Positions 34,506-43,717 are shown, counted from the first letter of the stretch. The stretch: 64,000 nucleotides of DNA from Pseudomonas sp. ATCC PTA-122608 (GCF_001952855.1 NZ_LPNO01000019.1:96709-160708); one strand, 5' to 3'. The notes: generated from the sequence alone by a model not told the origin. Program-made: numbers and translations.

Positions 34506-36563
34506 TTGAAGCTGGAACTCAAAAACAGCTTGTCGGTGAAGTTGCTACGGGTGGTGCTGCTTTCGGCATTGGCGGTGGGCGTGGTACTTAGCGCGGCGCA
34601 GATCGTCTTTGACGCCTACAAGACGCGTCAGGCCGTGGCTGGCGATGCCCAGCGTATCCTCGACATGTTTCGCGACCCGTCCACCCAGGCCGTCTACAGC
34701 CTGGACCGGGAGATGGGCATGCAGGTCATCGAAGGTCTGTTCCAGGACGATGCCGTGCGCATGGCCTCCATCGGCCACCCCAACGAAACCATGCTCGCGG
34801 AAAAAACCCGCGACCTGCAGCAATCCCCGACCCGCTGGCTGACTGACCTGATCCTGGGCCAGGAACGCACCTTCACCACGCCGCTGGTGGGGCGCGGGCC
34901 TTATAGCGAGTACTACGGCGACCTGAGCATCACCCTCGACACCGCCACCTATGGCAAAGGGTTTCTCGTCAGCTCGGTGATCATTTTCATCTCCGGCGTA
35001 CTGCGGGCCCTGGCCATGGGCCTGGTGTTGTACCTGGTCTATCACTGGCTGTTGACCAAGCCGCTGTCGCGCATCATCGAGCACCTGAGTTCGATCAACC
35101 CCGACCGCCCCAGCGAGCACAAGATCCCGCAGCTCAGGGGCCACGAGAAAAACGAACTGGGGCTCTGGATCAACACCGCCAACCAGTTGCTCGAATCCAT
35201 CGAGCGCAACACGCACTTGCGCCATGAGGCGGAAAACAGCCTGCTGCGCATGGCTCAGTACGACTTTCTCACTGGCCTGCCGAACCGCCAGAAGCTGCAG
35301 GAGCAGTTGGACAAGATCCTGATCGACGCCGGCCGACGCCAACGTAGCGTCGCAGTGCTGTGCGTGGGGCTGGATGACTTCAAAAGCGTCAACGAGCAGT
35401 TCACCTATCAGGCCGGCGACCAATTGCTGCTGGCTCTGGCCGACCGTCTGCGGGCCCACAGCGGCCGCCTCGGCGCCCTCGCCCGCCTGGGTGGCGACCA
35501 ATTCGCCCTGGTGCAAGCCGATATCGAGCAACCCTACGAAGCCGCCGAGCTGGCACAAAGCATTCTTGATGACCTGGAAGCGGAATTCGCCCTCGACGAT
35601 GGGCACGAGCAGATCCGCCTGCGCGCCACCATCGGCATCACCCTGTTTCCGGAAGACGGCGACAGCACCGAGAAGCTGCTGCAAAAAGCCGAACAGACCA
35701 TGACCCTGGCCAAGAGCCGTTCGCGCAACCGGTACCAGTTCTACATCGCCAGCGTCGACAGCGAAATGCGCCGCCGCCGCGAGCTGGAAAAGGATTTGCG
35801 CGACGCCTTGAGCCGCGAGCAGTTCCACCTGGTGTACCAGCCACAGATCAGCTATCTCGACCATCGCGTGGTGGGTGTCGAAGCCTTGATTCGCTGGCAG
35901 CACCCGGAACACGGTCTGGTGCCGCCCGACCTGTTTATCCCCCTGGCGGAACAGAACGGCACCATCATTGCCATCGGCGAATGGGTGCTGGACCAGGCCT
36001 GCCGGCAACTTCGGGAGTGGCACGACCTGGGCTTCACCGAACTGCGCATGGCGGTCAACCTGTCGACCGTACAGTTGCACCACGCCGAGCTGCCACGGGT
36101 GGTCAACAACCTGCTGCAAATCTACCGCCTGCCGCCCCGCAGCCTGGAGCTGGAAGTCACCGAGACCGGCCTGATGGAAGACATCAGCACCGCCGCCCAG
36201 CACCTGCTGAGCCTGCGCCGCTCCGGGGCGCTGATTGCAATTGATGACTTCGGCACGGGCTATTCGTCCCTGAGCTATCTGAAAAGCCTGCCGCTGGACA
36301 AGATCAAGATCGACAAGAGCTTCGTCCAGGACCTGCTGGATGATGACGACGACGCAACCATCGTGCGGGCGATCATCCAGCTCGGCAAAAGCCTCGGCAT
36401 GCAGGTGATCGCCGAAGGTGTGGAGACCGCCGAACAGGAGGCGTACATCATCTCCGAGGGTTGCCACGAAGGTCAGGGTTACTACTACAGCAAACCGCTG
36501 CCGGCACGGGAGTTGGTGGCCTACTTGAAACAGGCCCAACGCAATAACGCCGCCATTCTCTGA
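34506..36563 (+). CDS. Membrane GGDEF/EAL protein, probable c-di-GMP phosphodiesterase
   Basis: A 685-residue inner-membrane protein. Helices at about 13-35 and 160-185 flank a periplasmic sensor; a HAMP-like linker, a GGDEF domain (about 255-420) and an EAL domain (about 430-680) follow. The GGDEF motif is GGDQF, lacking the metal-binding Glu, so cyclase activity is unlikely. The EAL side keeps EALIRW, AVNLS, ELEVTE, IDDFGTGYSS, KIDKSFV, AEGVET and GQGYYYSKPL, all residues needed for hydrolysis. It starts with TTG (MKLELKNSLS) behind AAGGAA. It probably lowers c-di-GMP in response to a periplasmic cue. No operon partner. Confidence 0.88.
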   Translation: MKLELKNSLSVKLLRVVLLSALAVGVVLSAAQIVFDAYKTRQAVAGDAQRILDMFRDPSTQAVYSLDREMGMQVIEGLFQDDAVRMASIGHPNETMLAEKTRDLQQSPTRWLTDLILGQERTFTTPLVGRGPYSEYYGDLSITLDTATYGKGFLVSSVIIFISGVLRALAMGLVLYLVYHWLLTKPLSRIIEHLSSINPDRPSEHKIPQLRGHEKNELGLWINTANQLLESIERNTHLRHEAENSLLRMAQYDFLTGLPNRQKLQEQLDKILIDAGRRQRSVAVLCVGLDDFKSVNEQFTYQAGDQLLLALADRLRAHSGRLGALARLGGDQFALVQADIEQPYEAAELAQSILDDLEAEFALDDGHEQIRLRATIGITLFPEDGDSTEKLLQKAEQTMTLAKSRSRNRYQFYIASVDSEMRRRRELEKDLRDALSREQFHLVYQPQISYLDHRVVGVEALIRWQHPEHGLVPPDLFIPLAEQNGTIIAIGEWVLDQACRQLREWHDLGFTELRMAVNLSTVQLHHAELPRVVNNLLQIYRLPPRSLELEVTETGLMEDISTAAQHLLSLRRSGALIAIDDFGTGYSSLSYLKSLPLDKIKIDKSFVQDLLDDDDDATIVRAIIQLGKSLGMQVIAEGVETAEQEAYIISEGCHEGQGYYYSKPLPARELVAYLKQAQRNNAAIL

Positions 36564-36646
36564 AACAATGCTGGCCACCGCGAGCACCCGCGCCGGCGGC
36601 CGGCACACCGATACAAAATATTTCCTGCTTATATCCCTTTACACAA

Positions 36647-36665
36647 AATGCAAATCTTTCGCATT
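36647..36665. promoter_or_regulatory. Fur-box-like palindrome before the imelysin gene
   Basis: AATGCAAATCTTTCGCATT is a near-palindrome matching 13 of 18 defined positions of the classic AATGATAATNATTATCATT Fur box. It lies 62 bp before the ATG, where a Fur repressor would cover the promoter. Imelysin-type lipoproteins are often iron-regulated, which supports the call. Confidence 0.55.
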
Positions 36666-36726
36666 ATGTCGCAGTTTTGCGCGTCCCCCCGCGTGACCCA
36701 CCCTCAACCGAAGCAGGATGTTCGCC

Positions 36727-38064
36727 ATGATTCGTATGCCCCTGGCCACCGCCAGCCTTCTCGCCATTGCCATTTCTCTTGCCGGTTGCGGTGAAGGCAA
36801 AGACAAGGCCGCCGCGCCTCAAGCCCCGGCCGCCGCCAGCACTCCAGCCCCCGCGGCTGCACCGGCAGGCCAGGTCGACGAGGCCGCTGCCAAGGCCGTG
36901 GTCGCGCATTACGCTGACATGGTCTTCGCCGTATACAGCGATGCCGAGTCCACCGCGAAAACCCTGCAAACCGCGATCGACACCTTCCTCGCCAACCCGA
37001 ACGACGACACCCTGAAAGCGGCCCGTACCGCCTGGACCGCCGCTCGCGTGCCGTACCTGCAGAGTGAAGTGTTCCGCTTCGGCAACACCATCATTGACGA
37101 CTGGGAAGGCCAAGTGAACGCCTGGCCCCTGGACGAAGGCCTGATCGATTACGTCGACAAGACCTACGAACACGCCCTGGGCAACCCTGGCGCAACCGCC
37201 AACATCATCGCCAACAACGAAATCCAGGTCGGCGAAGACAAGGTCGATGTGAAAGACATCACCCCGGAAAAACTCGCCAGCCTGAACGAGCTGGGCGGTT
37301 CCGAGGCCAACGTGGCCACCGGTTACCACGCGATTGAATTCCTGCTCTGGGGCCAGGACCTGAACGGCACCGGCCCGGGCGCCGGCAACCGTCCAGCATC
37401 GGACTACATGACCGGTGATGGTGCTACTGGCGGCCACAACGAGCGTCGCCGCACCTACCTGCGCGCCGTGACTCAACTGTTGGTCAGCGACCTGGAAGAA
37501 ATGGTCGGCAACTGGAAACCCAACGTCGAAGACAACTACCGCGCCACCCTGGAAGCCGAGGCGCCGACCGATGGCCTGCGCAAAATGCTGTTCGGCATGG
37601 GTAGCCTGTCCCTGGGCGAACTGGCCGGTGAGCGCATGAAGGTTTCCCTGGAAGCCAACTCGCCGGAAGACGAACAGGATTGCTTCAGCGACAACACCCA
37701 CAACTCGCACTTCTATGACGCCAAGGGTATTCGTAACGTTTACCTGGGTGAGTACACCCGCACCGACGGTACCAAGATGACCGGCGCCAGCCTGTCGTCC
37801 CTGGTGGCCAAGGCTGACCCAACTGCCGACGCAACGCTGAAAGCCGACCTGGCGTCGACCGAAGCGAAGATCCAGGTGATGGTCGACCACGCCAACAACG
37901 GCGAGCATTACGACCAGTTGATCGCTGCCGGTAACGACAAAGGCAACCAGATCGTGCGTGATGCGATCGCAGCCTTGGTCAAGCAGACCGGTTCGATCGA
38001 ACAGGCCGCTGGCAAGCTGGGCATCAGTGACTTGAACCCGGATAACGCTGATCACGATTTCTGA
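36727..38064 (+). CDS. Imelysin-family (M75) iron-regulated lipoprotein
   Basis: A 445-residue lipoprotein of the insulin-cleaving/imelysin family, related to IrpA and EfeO-like iron-uptake proteins. The lipobox is AISLAGCG (Cys about residue 20), then an Ala/Pro-rich linker to about residue 50. The conserved G-x-H-x-x-E motif appears in ATGYHAIEFLLWG. These proteins lie on the periplasmic side and probably help handle iron; peptidase activity is doubtful for most. The ATG at 36727 has AGGA at a better distance than the one three codons earlier. A Fur-like box precedes and a terminator follows. Confidence 0.86.
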   Translation: MIRMPLATASLLAIAISLAGCGEGKDKAAAPQAPAAASTPAPAAAPAGQVDEAAAKAVVAHYADMVFAVYSDAESTAKTLQTAIDTFLANPNDDTLKAARTAWTAARVPYLQSEVFRFGNTIIDDWEGQVNAWPLDEGLIDYVDKTYEHALGNPGATANIIANNEIQVGEDKVDVKDITPEKLASLNELGGSEANVATGYHAIEFLLWGQDLNGTGPGAGNRPASDYMTGDGATGGHNERRRTYLRAVTQLLVSDLEEMVGNWKPNVEDNYRATLEAEAPTDGLRKMLFGMGSLSLGELAGERMKVSLEANSPEDEQDCFSDNTHNSHFYDAKGIRNVYLGEYTRTDGTKMTGASLSSLVAKADPTADATLKADLASTEAKIQVMVDHANNGEHYDQLIAAGNDKGNQIVRDAIAALVKQTGSIEQAAGKLGISDLNPDNADHDF

Positions 38065-38083
38065 TCCGTGCCGCGTTGAATGA

Positions 38084-38107
38084 GGCGACCTTCGGGTCGC
38101 CTTTTTT
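38084..38107 (+). terminator. Rho-independent terminator after the imelysin gene
   Basis: GGCGACCTTCGGGTCGCC then TTTTTT: a UUCG-type tetraloop hairpin with a T run. Confidence 0.93.
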
Positions 38108-38147
38108 GTGCCTGCCCTTCAAGGTCCATTAACCACCGAAAAACCCC

Positions 38148-38237
38148 TGTGGGAGCGGGCTTGCTCGCGAAAGCGGTGGGTCGGCCAATGCATCCGTTGA
38201 CTGGAACACCGCCTTCGCGAGCAAGCCCGCTCCCACA
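38148..38237. repeat. REP pair (GGGAGCGGGCTTGCTCGCGA family)
   Basis: Inverted pair between the imelysin terminator and trkH; starts TGTGGGAGCGGGCTTGCTCG and closes with the complement. Confidence 0.9.
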
Positions 38238-38325
38238 TTTGCCCGGCGTCGCCTTCCAGCCCCCGGTTTACTTGCCCTGCACCGCAGGTAGAATGGCGCC
38301 TTTCCTGTCACACCGAGCGGACCTC

Positions 38326-39780
38326 ATGGCGTTGCCGACCTTACGGATAATCGGTTTCATTATCGGCATCTTCCTGATCACCCTAGCGATCGCCATGGTC
38401 ATCCCCATGGCGACCCTGGTGTTTTTCGAACGCACCAGCGACCTGCCATCGTTCCTCTGGGCCAGCATGATCACCTTCATTGCCGGCCTGGCGCTGGTGA
38501 TCCCCGGCCGCCCGGAACACGTGCACCTGCGCCCGCGGGACATGTACCTGCTGACCGTCTCCAGCTGGCTAGTAGTGTGCATCTTCGCCGCACTGCCGTT
38601 CCTGCTGACCCAGCACATCAGCTACACCGACTCGTTCTTCGAAAGCATGTCCGGCATCACCGCCACCGGCTCCACGGTGCTCAGCGGCCTGGACACCATG
38701 TCCCCGGGCATCCTCATCTGGCGCTCGCTGCTGCACTGGCTCGGCGGCATCGGCTTTATCGGCATGGCGGTGGCGATCCTGCCGCTGCTGCGCATCGGTG
38801 GCATGCGCCTGTTCCAGACCGAGTCCTCCGACCGCTCAGAAAAGGTCATGCCCCGCTCCCACATGGTGGCGCGCCTGATCGTGGCGGCGTACGTGGGCAT
38901 CACCATCCTCGGCAGCCTGGCGTTCTGGTGGGCGGGCATGGGCCTGTTTGACGCGATCAACCATGCGATGTCGGCAATTTCCACCGGCGGTTTCTCCACC
39001 TCCGATGAATCCCTGGCTCACTGGAAACAACCAGCCGTGCACTGGGTGGCGGTAGTAGTGATGATTCTCGGCAGCCTGCCGTTCACCCTGTATGTGGCCA
39101 CGATGCGCGGCAACCGCCGGGCGCTGATCAAGGACCAGCAGGTGCAGGGCATGCTCGGTTTGCTGGTGGTGACCTGGCTGGTGCTCGGCACCTGGTATTG
39201 GTGGACCACCAATCTGCATTGGCTGGAGGCGCTGCGCCACGTAGCGGTGAACGTCACGTCGGTCGTGACCACCACCGGTTTTGCGCTGGGGGACTACAGC
39301 ATCTGGGGCAATTTCTCGCTGATGCTGTTCTTTTACCTGGGCTTTGTGGGCGGTTGCTCCGGTTCCACGGCTGGCGGGATCAAGATTTTCCGTTTCCAGG
39401 TCGCCTATATCCTGCTCAAGGCCAACTTGAACCAGCTGATTCACCCACGGGCGGTGATCAAGCAGAAGTACAACGGCCATCGCCTCGATGAAGAAATCGT
39501 GCGCTCGATCCTGACCTTCTCGTTTTTCTTCGCCATCACCATCTGCGCCATCGCCCTGGCCCTGTCACTGCTGGGCCTGGACTGGATGACCGCGCTGACC
39601 GGCGCCGCCAGCACCGTGTCCGGCGTGGGCCCGGGCCTGGGGGAAACCATCGGCCCGGCCGGGAATTTCTCCACCCTGCCGGACGCCGCCAAGTGGATCC
39701 TGTCCCTCGGCATGCTGCTGGGCCGGCTGGAGATCATTACGGTGTTTGTGCTGTGCATTCCGGCGTTTTGGCGTCACTGA
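38326..39780 (+). CDS. trkH: Trk potassium uptake channel subunit TrkH
   Basis: A 484-residue inner-membrane K+ transporter made of four pore repeats. Selectivity-filter regions are visible: SGITATGSTVLSG, ISTGGFSTSD, SVVTTTGFALGD and TVSGVGPGLGE, each with the conserved Gly. It partners TrkA at the membrane; no trkA is in the window. The start MALPTLRIIGF was chosen because the upstream frame runs through a REP element. Its last 44 bp overlap the convergent regulator gene. Confidence 0.92.
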   Translation: MALPTLRIIGFIIGIFLITLAIAMVIPMATLVFFERTSDLPSFLWASMITFIAGLALVIPGRPEHVHLRPRDMYLLTVSSWLVVCIFAALPFLLTQHISYTDSFFESMSGITATGSTVLSGLDTMSPGILIWRSLLHWLGGIGFIGMAVAILPLLRIGGMRLFQTESSDRSEKVMPRSHMVARLIVAAYVGITILGSLAFWWAGMGLFDAINHAMSAISTGGFSTSDESLAHWKQPAVHWVAVVVMILGSLPFTLYVATMRGNRRALIKDQQVQGMLGLLVVTWLVLGTWYWWTTNLHWLEALRHVAVNVTSVVTTTGFALGDYSIWGNFSLMLFFYLGFVGGCSGSTAGGIKIFRFQVAYILLKANLNQLIHPRAVIKQKYNGHRLDEEIVRSILTFSFFFAITICAIALALSLLGLDWMTALTGAASTVSGVGPGLGETIGPAGNFSTLPDAAKWILSLGMLLGRLEIITVFVLCIPAFWRH

Positions 39781-40792
39781 CCGGAGTTTCCTGCAACCGC
39801 GCCCGGTACTCGCCGGGCGTGGCATCGAACCAGCGGCGGAACGCGCGAAAAAAGTTGCTCGGGTCGGCAAACCCCAACAGGTAGGCAATTTCCAGCAGGG
39901 TCATGCTCGGCTGCGCCAGGTATTGCTCGGCCAGTTCGCGGCGGGTGTCGTCGAGCAAGGTCTGGAAACTGGTGCCCTCCTCCTGCAAGCGGCGCTGCAA
40001 GGTGCGCTGGGACAGGTGCAAGGTCTGCGCAACCACCTCGCGCTTGGGCTCGCCTTGCGGCAGCAATCGGCACAATACCTGCCGCGCCTTGTGGGTCACC
40101 CGGCTCTCGGAAAACCGCGCCAGATACTCCCCGGCAAAACGATCATGCAACAACGCCATCGCCTCGTTCGCCGTGGGCAACGGCGCCTCCATATCCGCCC
40201 GCTCGAAGATCAGCGCGTCATACGGAGCGTTGAACACCAACGGTGCATGGAAGGCCTGCTTGTAGGGCGCCAGATCCGCCGGTTGATCGCCCTGCACCAG
40301 CACTTTGCGCGGTTGCAGGGTACGTCCGGTGAGCCAGCCGCATAACGCCAGGGCACTCGCCAGGGACGCTTCGGCGCTTTGCCGGGTGGGCGGCAGGTGG
40401 TCGCCGTGCACGGTAAGAATCAGCGCATAACCTTCGGGTAACAGTCGGAAACTCAAGTCGGCACTTTCAGCGATGATTCGCTGATAACGAACCAGCCGCA
40501 TGAAACCTTCGGCCAGGGTGTTACTGGACATCAAGGCGTAGCCAGCCACATGAAACGACGCCGGGCGCACCACCTTGCCCATGTTCAAGCCGATCGCCGG
40601 GTTGCCCGACAGCTCGACCGCGCGCTGCCAGAGGCGCGTCATGGAGTCCTGGGGGAAGCGCGCATCCGGGTCATTCAGCGCGGCGTATTCCAGGCCAAGC
40701 TGCTTGAACAAGGCGCGGCAATCCAGGCCGTCCATCTCCAGCGCCTTGACTATCCCCATCGCCCAGCTTGCAGAAGTCGTTCGTTCGCTCAT
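39737..40792 (-). CDS. AraC-family transcriptional regulator
   Basis: A 351-residue regulator with a large N-terminal ligand domain of the arabinose-binding/OruR type (about residues 20-210) and a C-terminal AraC HTH (about 240-330: VVAQTLHLSQRTLQRRLQEE, IAYLLGFADPSNFFRAFRRW). Members control amino-acid, amine or alcohol catabolism, but no target gene is adjacent: it overlaps trkH tail to tail. Target unknown. Confidence 0.88.
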   Translation of the reverse strand: MSERTTSASWAMGIVKALEMDGLDCRALFKQLGLEYAALNDPDARFPQDSMTRLWQRAVELSGNPAIGLNMGKVVRPASFHVAGYALMSSNTLAEGFMRLVRYQRIIAESADLSFRLLPEGYALILTVHGDHLPPTRQSAEASLASALALCGWLTGRTLQPRKVLVQGDQPADLAPYKQAFHAPLVFNAPYDALIFERADMEAPLPTANEAMALLHDRFAGEYLARFSESRVTHKARQVLCRLLPQGEPKREVVAQTLHLSQRTLQRRLQEEGTSFQTLLDDTRRELAEQYLAQPSMTLLEIAYLLGFADPSNFFRAFRRWFDATPGEYRARLQETPVSDAKTPECTAQTP

Positions 40793-40953
40793 GGCGTTTT
40801 CTTAACAAGGAAGGCTGAAACGACAGCCAGGAATCCGAAGGATACTAAAGTGGCATCTATTGTCACTGGCTGTTACCACTGATGACTCTAGACTCAAATA
40901 AGCTCCCCGCCGAACATCTGTCGGGCAGAACAATAATCAGAGGGCCGGATACT

Positions 40954-41265
40954 GTGGAAAATGTCAGACAATTCAATAGCTTCGCTGATTTCTACCCGTA
41001 TTACCTGAGCGAACACGGCAACAGCACCTGCCGTCGCCTGCACTTTATCGGCACCAGTCTGGTGATCTTCATTCTGGCGTTCGCGATCGGCAAAGGCGCC
41101 TGGTGGCTGCTGCTGGCGGTGCCAGTGGCAGGATATAGCTTTGCCTGGATCGGCCACTTCTTCTTTGAAAAGAATCGCCCGGCAACCTTCCAGCATCCGC
41201 TTTACAGCCTGTTGGGGGATTTTGTGATGTACCGCGACATGATTCTGGGCAAAGTGCCGTTCTAG
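40954..41265 (+). CDS. Mpo1/DUF962-like membrane protein
   Basis: A 103-residue protein of the Mpo1-like (DUF962, YGL010w) family. Marks are FADFYPYYLSEHGNSTCRRL with the H of HFIGTSL, two membrane helices, and the late HFFFEKNRPATF with conserved His. Yeast Mpo1 is an Fe2+-dependent dioxygenase in 2-hydroxy fatty-acid breakdown; bacterial roles are not established. GTG at 40954 with AGAGGG before it was preferred over an ATG 24 codons earlier without a ribosome site. Confidence 0.78.
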   Translation: MENVRQFNSFADFYPYYLSEHGNSTCRRLHFIGTSLVIFILAFAIGKGAWWLLLAVPVAGYSFAWIGHFFFEKNRPATFQHPLYSLLGDFVMYRDMILGKVPF

Positions 41266-41297
41266 CCTGCCCTTCAAAAACAATAAGAGCGCCTTTG

Positions 41298-41882
41298 ATG
41301 AACCAGCAGGCCCGCTTTACCCATATGCAGGACGGCACCCAGGAAGACTGGGCGATCATCGCCAAGGATTTCAGCGCCTATGCCCGGCAACTACCAACCC
41401 GGATCGTGGCGCATCTGCGACTGCTGGAGGGCGACTTTGGCGGCTTCCCGGTGGACCGCCTGACCCACTCGCTGCAAACCGCCAGCCGCGCCTGGCACGA
41501 TGGCCGGGATGAAGAGTACGTGGTGTGCGCCCTGCTCCACGACATCGGCGACACCCTGGGTTCCTACAACCACCCGGACATCGCCGCCGCGATCCTCAAG
41601 CCATTTGTGAGCCCCGAAAATCTGTGGATGGTGGAGAAGCACGGGATTTTCCAGGGCTACTACTTCTTCCATCACCTGGGGATGGACCGCCACCTGCGTG
41701 AGCAATTTGGCGACCATCCGCAGTACCGGCAAACCATCGAGTTCTGCGCGCAATACGACGCGGCAGCGTTCGATCCGTCCTACGACACCCTACCGTTGAG
41801 CTTCTTCGAACCGATGCTGGCGCGGGTGTTTGCCCAGCCGAAGAACTCGCTCTACAAGGCGGCGATGGAGCGCCAGGGTTAA
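41298..41882 (+). CDS. HD-domain phosphohydrolase-like protein
   Basis: A 194-residue HD-type metal-dependent hydrolase. The paired motifs are DRLTHSLQTASRA and VCALLHDIGDTLGSYNH (the HD doublet), followed by FFHHLGMDRH. This arrangement resembles proteins acting on inositol-like or nucleotide substrates and those near phosphonate genes. The Mpo1-like gene sits 32 bp upstream, and the two may be co-transcribed. Substrate unknown. Confidence 0.8.
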   Translation: MNQQARFTHMQDGTQEDWAIIAKDFSAYARQLPTRIVAHLRLLEGDFGGFPVDRLTHSLQTASRAWHDGRDEEYVVCALLHDIGDTLGSYNHPDIAAAILKPFVSPENLWMVEKHGIFQGYYFFHHLGMDRHLREQFGDHPQYRQTIEFCAQYDAAAFDPSYDTLPLSFFEPMLARVFAQPKNSLYKAAMERQG

Positions 41883-43180
41883 ACCGGCAACAAGGTGCCG
41901 CCGTGACCGGTTTGAGTGGCCGGCTCCGGGTCTTTAACAATCTCCCGGGCGACCGTCAGGATCACGATGGCCGCGATGATGTCGAAAATCGCCAGCACCA
42001 CAAACAGCGGGCTGTAGCCGACCTTGGTCACCAGCACACCGAACACCGCGGTAAACGCCGCGGCACCGATAAAGCCGCACATCTGCCCGCCACCGGTCGC
42101 GGTGGCCACGTCGTTCTTGCCGAATGAGTCCGAGGCGATGGAAAACAGCGCGCCCGACAAGGTCTGGTGCGCGAAACCGCCCACGCACAGCAGGGCAATC
42201 GCGGTGTAGGCACTGTCCACCAGGCCGATACACGCCGGGCCGATCATGCACAGGCAGCCGAGCAACATCACCAGCTTGCGCGAGGTGAACAGCGAGACCT
42301 TGAAGTAGCGGTGAAACAGCGGGCTCAGGTAGCCACCCAGCACGCAGCCGATGTCGGCGGCCAGGAATGGCAGCCAGGCGAACAGCGCCATTTCCTTGAT
42401 GTTCATGTGCCGCTCGGTCATCAGGTACAGCGGAATCCAGGCGTTGAAGGTCTGCCAGGCCGGCTCCGAGAGCATCCGCGCCGAGGCGATGGCGAAAAAG
42501 TTGCGGCTTTTGAGGATGCGCTTCCAGCTGGCTTTCTTCTGCACGCCTTCCTTGAGGTGGGTTTCCTGGCCGGCTTCGATGTACTCACGTTCGGCCTCAG
42601 CCAGCAGGCGCTGGTCACGCGGGTGCTTGTACAGCAGCAGCCACAGCCCGCTCCACATCAGGCCGATACCACCGACAATCAAGAACGCCAACTGCCAGCC
42701 GCTGTGCAGAATCGCCCAGACCACCAGCGGCGGCGCCAGCAACGCACCAAACGACGAACCAAAGTTGAACCAGCCGATGGCGACGGAGCGCTCCTTGGCC
42801 GGGAACCACTCGGTAATCGCCTTGACGCCGCCGGGGAAGCCCGCCGATTCCGTCAGTCCCAGCGCGCCACGAGCCACGGCCAGGCTCTGCCAGCCAGTGG
42901 CGAACGCCGCCAGCGCGCACACTACCGACCAGGAAATGGCGAAGATCGCGAAGCCCATCTTGGTGCCAATTGCATCAATCACATAACCGGCGATCGGCTG
43001 CATCAGGGCATAGCACACCTGCCAGGCAACAACGATATGGGAGTACTGCTCAGTGGAGATGCTCAGGTCGGTCATCAGCGTGGGGGCTGCGACGGACAGC
43101 GTGTTGCGGGCCAGGTAGTTAATAATCAGGCCGACCGTCATCAGCCCGACCATCCACCAACGGATGCCTTTGATTTTCAT
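41879..43180 (-). CDS. MFS transporter, hexuronate/ACS type
   Basis: A 433-residue major-facilitator protein with 12 helices of the anion:cation symporter (ExuT/GudP-like) family. Loop signatures are present (GLTESAGFPGGVKAITEWFP, the ERSVAIGWFNFGSS segment). The family carries hexuronates, galactonate or related organic anions. No catabolic genes flank it, so the substrate remains open. A palindrome in its upstream region could bind a GntR regulator. Confidence 0.85.
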   Translation of the reverse strand: MKIKGIRWWMVGLMTVGLIINYLARNTLSVAAPTLMTDLSISTEQYSHIVVAWQVCYALMQPIAGYVIDAIGTKMGFAIFAISWSVVCALAAFATGWQSLAVARGALGLTESAGFPGGVKAITEWFPAKERSVAIGWFNFGSSFGALLAPPLVVWAILHSGWQLAFLIVGGIGLMWSGLWLLLYKHPRDQRLLAEAEREYIEAGQETHLKEGVQKKASWKRILKSRNFFAIASARMLSEPAWQTFNAWIPLYLMTERHMNIKEMALFAWLPFLAADIGCVLGGYLSPLFHRYFKVSLFTSRKLVMLLGCLCMIGPACIGLVDSAYTAIALLCVGGFAHQTLSGALFSIASDSFGKNDVATATGGGQMCGFIGAAAFTAVFGVLVTKVGYSPLFVVLAIFDIIAAIVILTVAREIVKDPEPATQTGHGGTLLPV

Positions 43181-43262
43181 CGCTTCACCTTAATTATTTT
43201 TAGATTTGAGGCGTACGTTCTGCGACCAGCAGCACCCGTATTACGGGCGCTATAAAACTGTA

Positions 43263-43283
43263 ACGACATATGTCGTCATACAA
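43263..43283. promoter_or_regulatory. Palindromic operator candidate before the MFS gene
   Basis: ACGACATATGTCGT is a perfect 14-bp palindrome, and on the minus strand TTGTATGACGA overlaps it and fits the T-N-G-T-N3-A-C-N-A half-site rule of FadR-type GntR regulators. It lies 80-100 bp before the MFS start. Confidence 0.4.
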
Positions 43284-43514
43284 CTGATAGCGTTATATTC
43301 AGTCCGCAGCGCGATGTCAATCCGTTATGGGTGATGTTGTACGATGACAATTGATCCACCTGTGGCGCCACGTCACTTGCGCGGCGGGATGAAGGGGTGT
43401 TCATTTTTCGAGATAAAATCTTTCTGTCATTTACAGTGCTGTATCCTGCACAAGCTTTTTGAACGCGCGGAATCACCTGCGATTGATAAACAGATCTTGC
43501 GAGGAGCGACGACG

Positions 43515-43637
43515 ATGCACGAAATCCCTAATCTCCCCTTCCCAAGCCTGCACGAAACTGAGCAGCCAACCCCGCAACAGGCCGGCGCCACCAAGCCCGA
43601 GCCCAAAGAGGCAAAACCGGTCGACCGCAAGCGCTAA
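43515..43637 (+). CDS. Small proline-rich protein, 40 residues
   Basis: Reads MHEIPNLPFPSLHETEQPTP then QQAGATKPEPKEAKPVDRKR. It has a good GAGGAG ribosome site 8 bases before the ATG. It is Pro/Lys/Glu-rich, likely disordered. Coding looks real by start context; function unknown. Confidence 0.6.
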   Translation: MHEIPNLPFPSLHETEQPTPQQAGATKPEPKEAKPVDRKR

Positions 43638-43659
43638 GACTGAGAGCCGTACCCAGACC

Positions 43660-43693
43660 GTGTGGAAAGCGTGACATTGCGCGCTTTCCACAC
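43660..43693. promoter_or_regulatory. Stem-loop between two small genes
   Basis: GTGTGGAAAGCG and CGCTTTCCACAC, a perfect 12-bp stem with a 10-base loop, between the 40- and 57-residue genes. There is no T run, so it may be a stability or processing element, not a classical terminator. Confidence 0.55.
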
Positions 43694-43717
43694 CGCCTGA
43701 ACACCGTGAGCCCCGCC

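Noticed and set aside
34545..36608. 687-codon open frame on the minus strand
   Set aside because: Antisense to the GGDEF/EAL gene, whose motifs are unmistakable; the shadow has no ribosome site or domain.
36664..38055. 463-codon minus-strand frame
   Set aside because: Mirror of the imelysin gene, which has a lipobox, a GxHxxE motif and a terminator.
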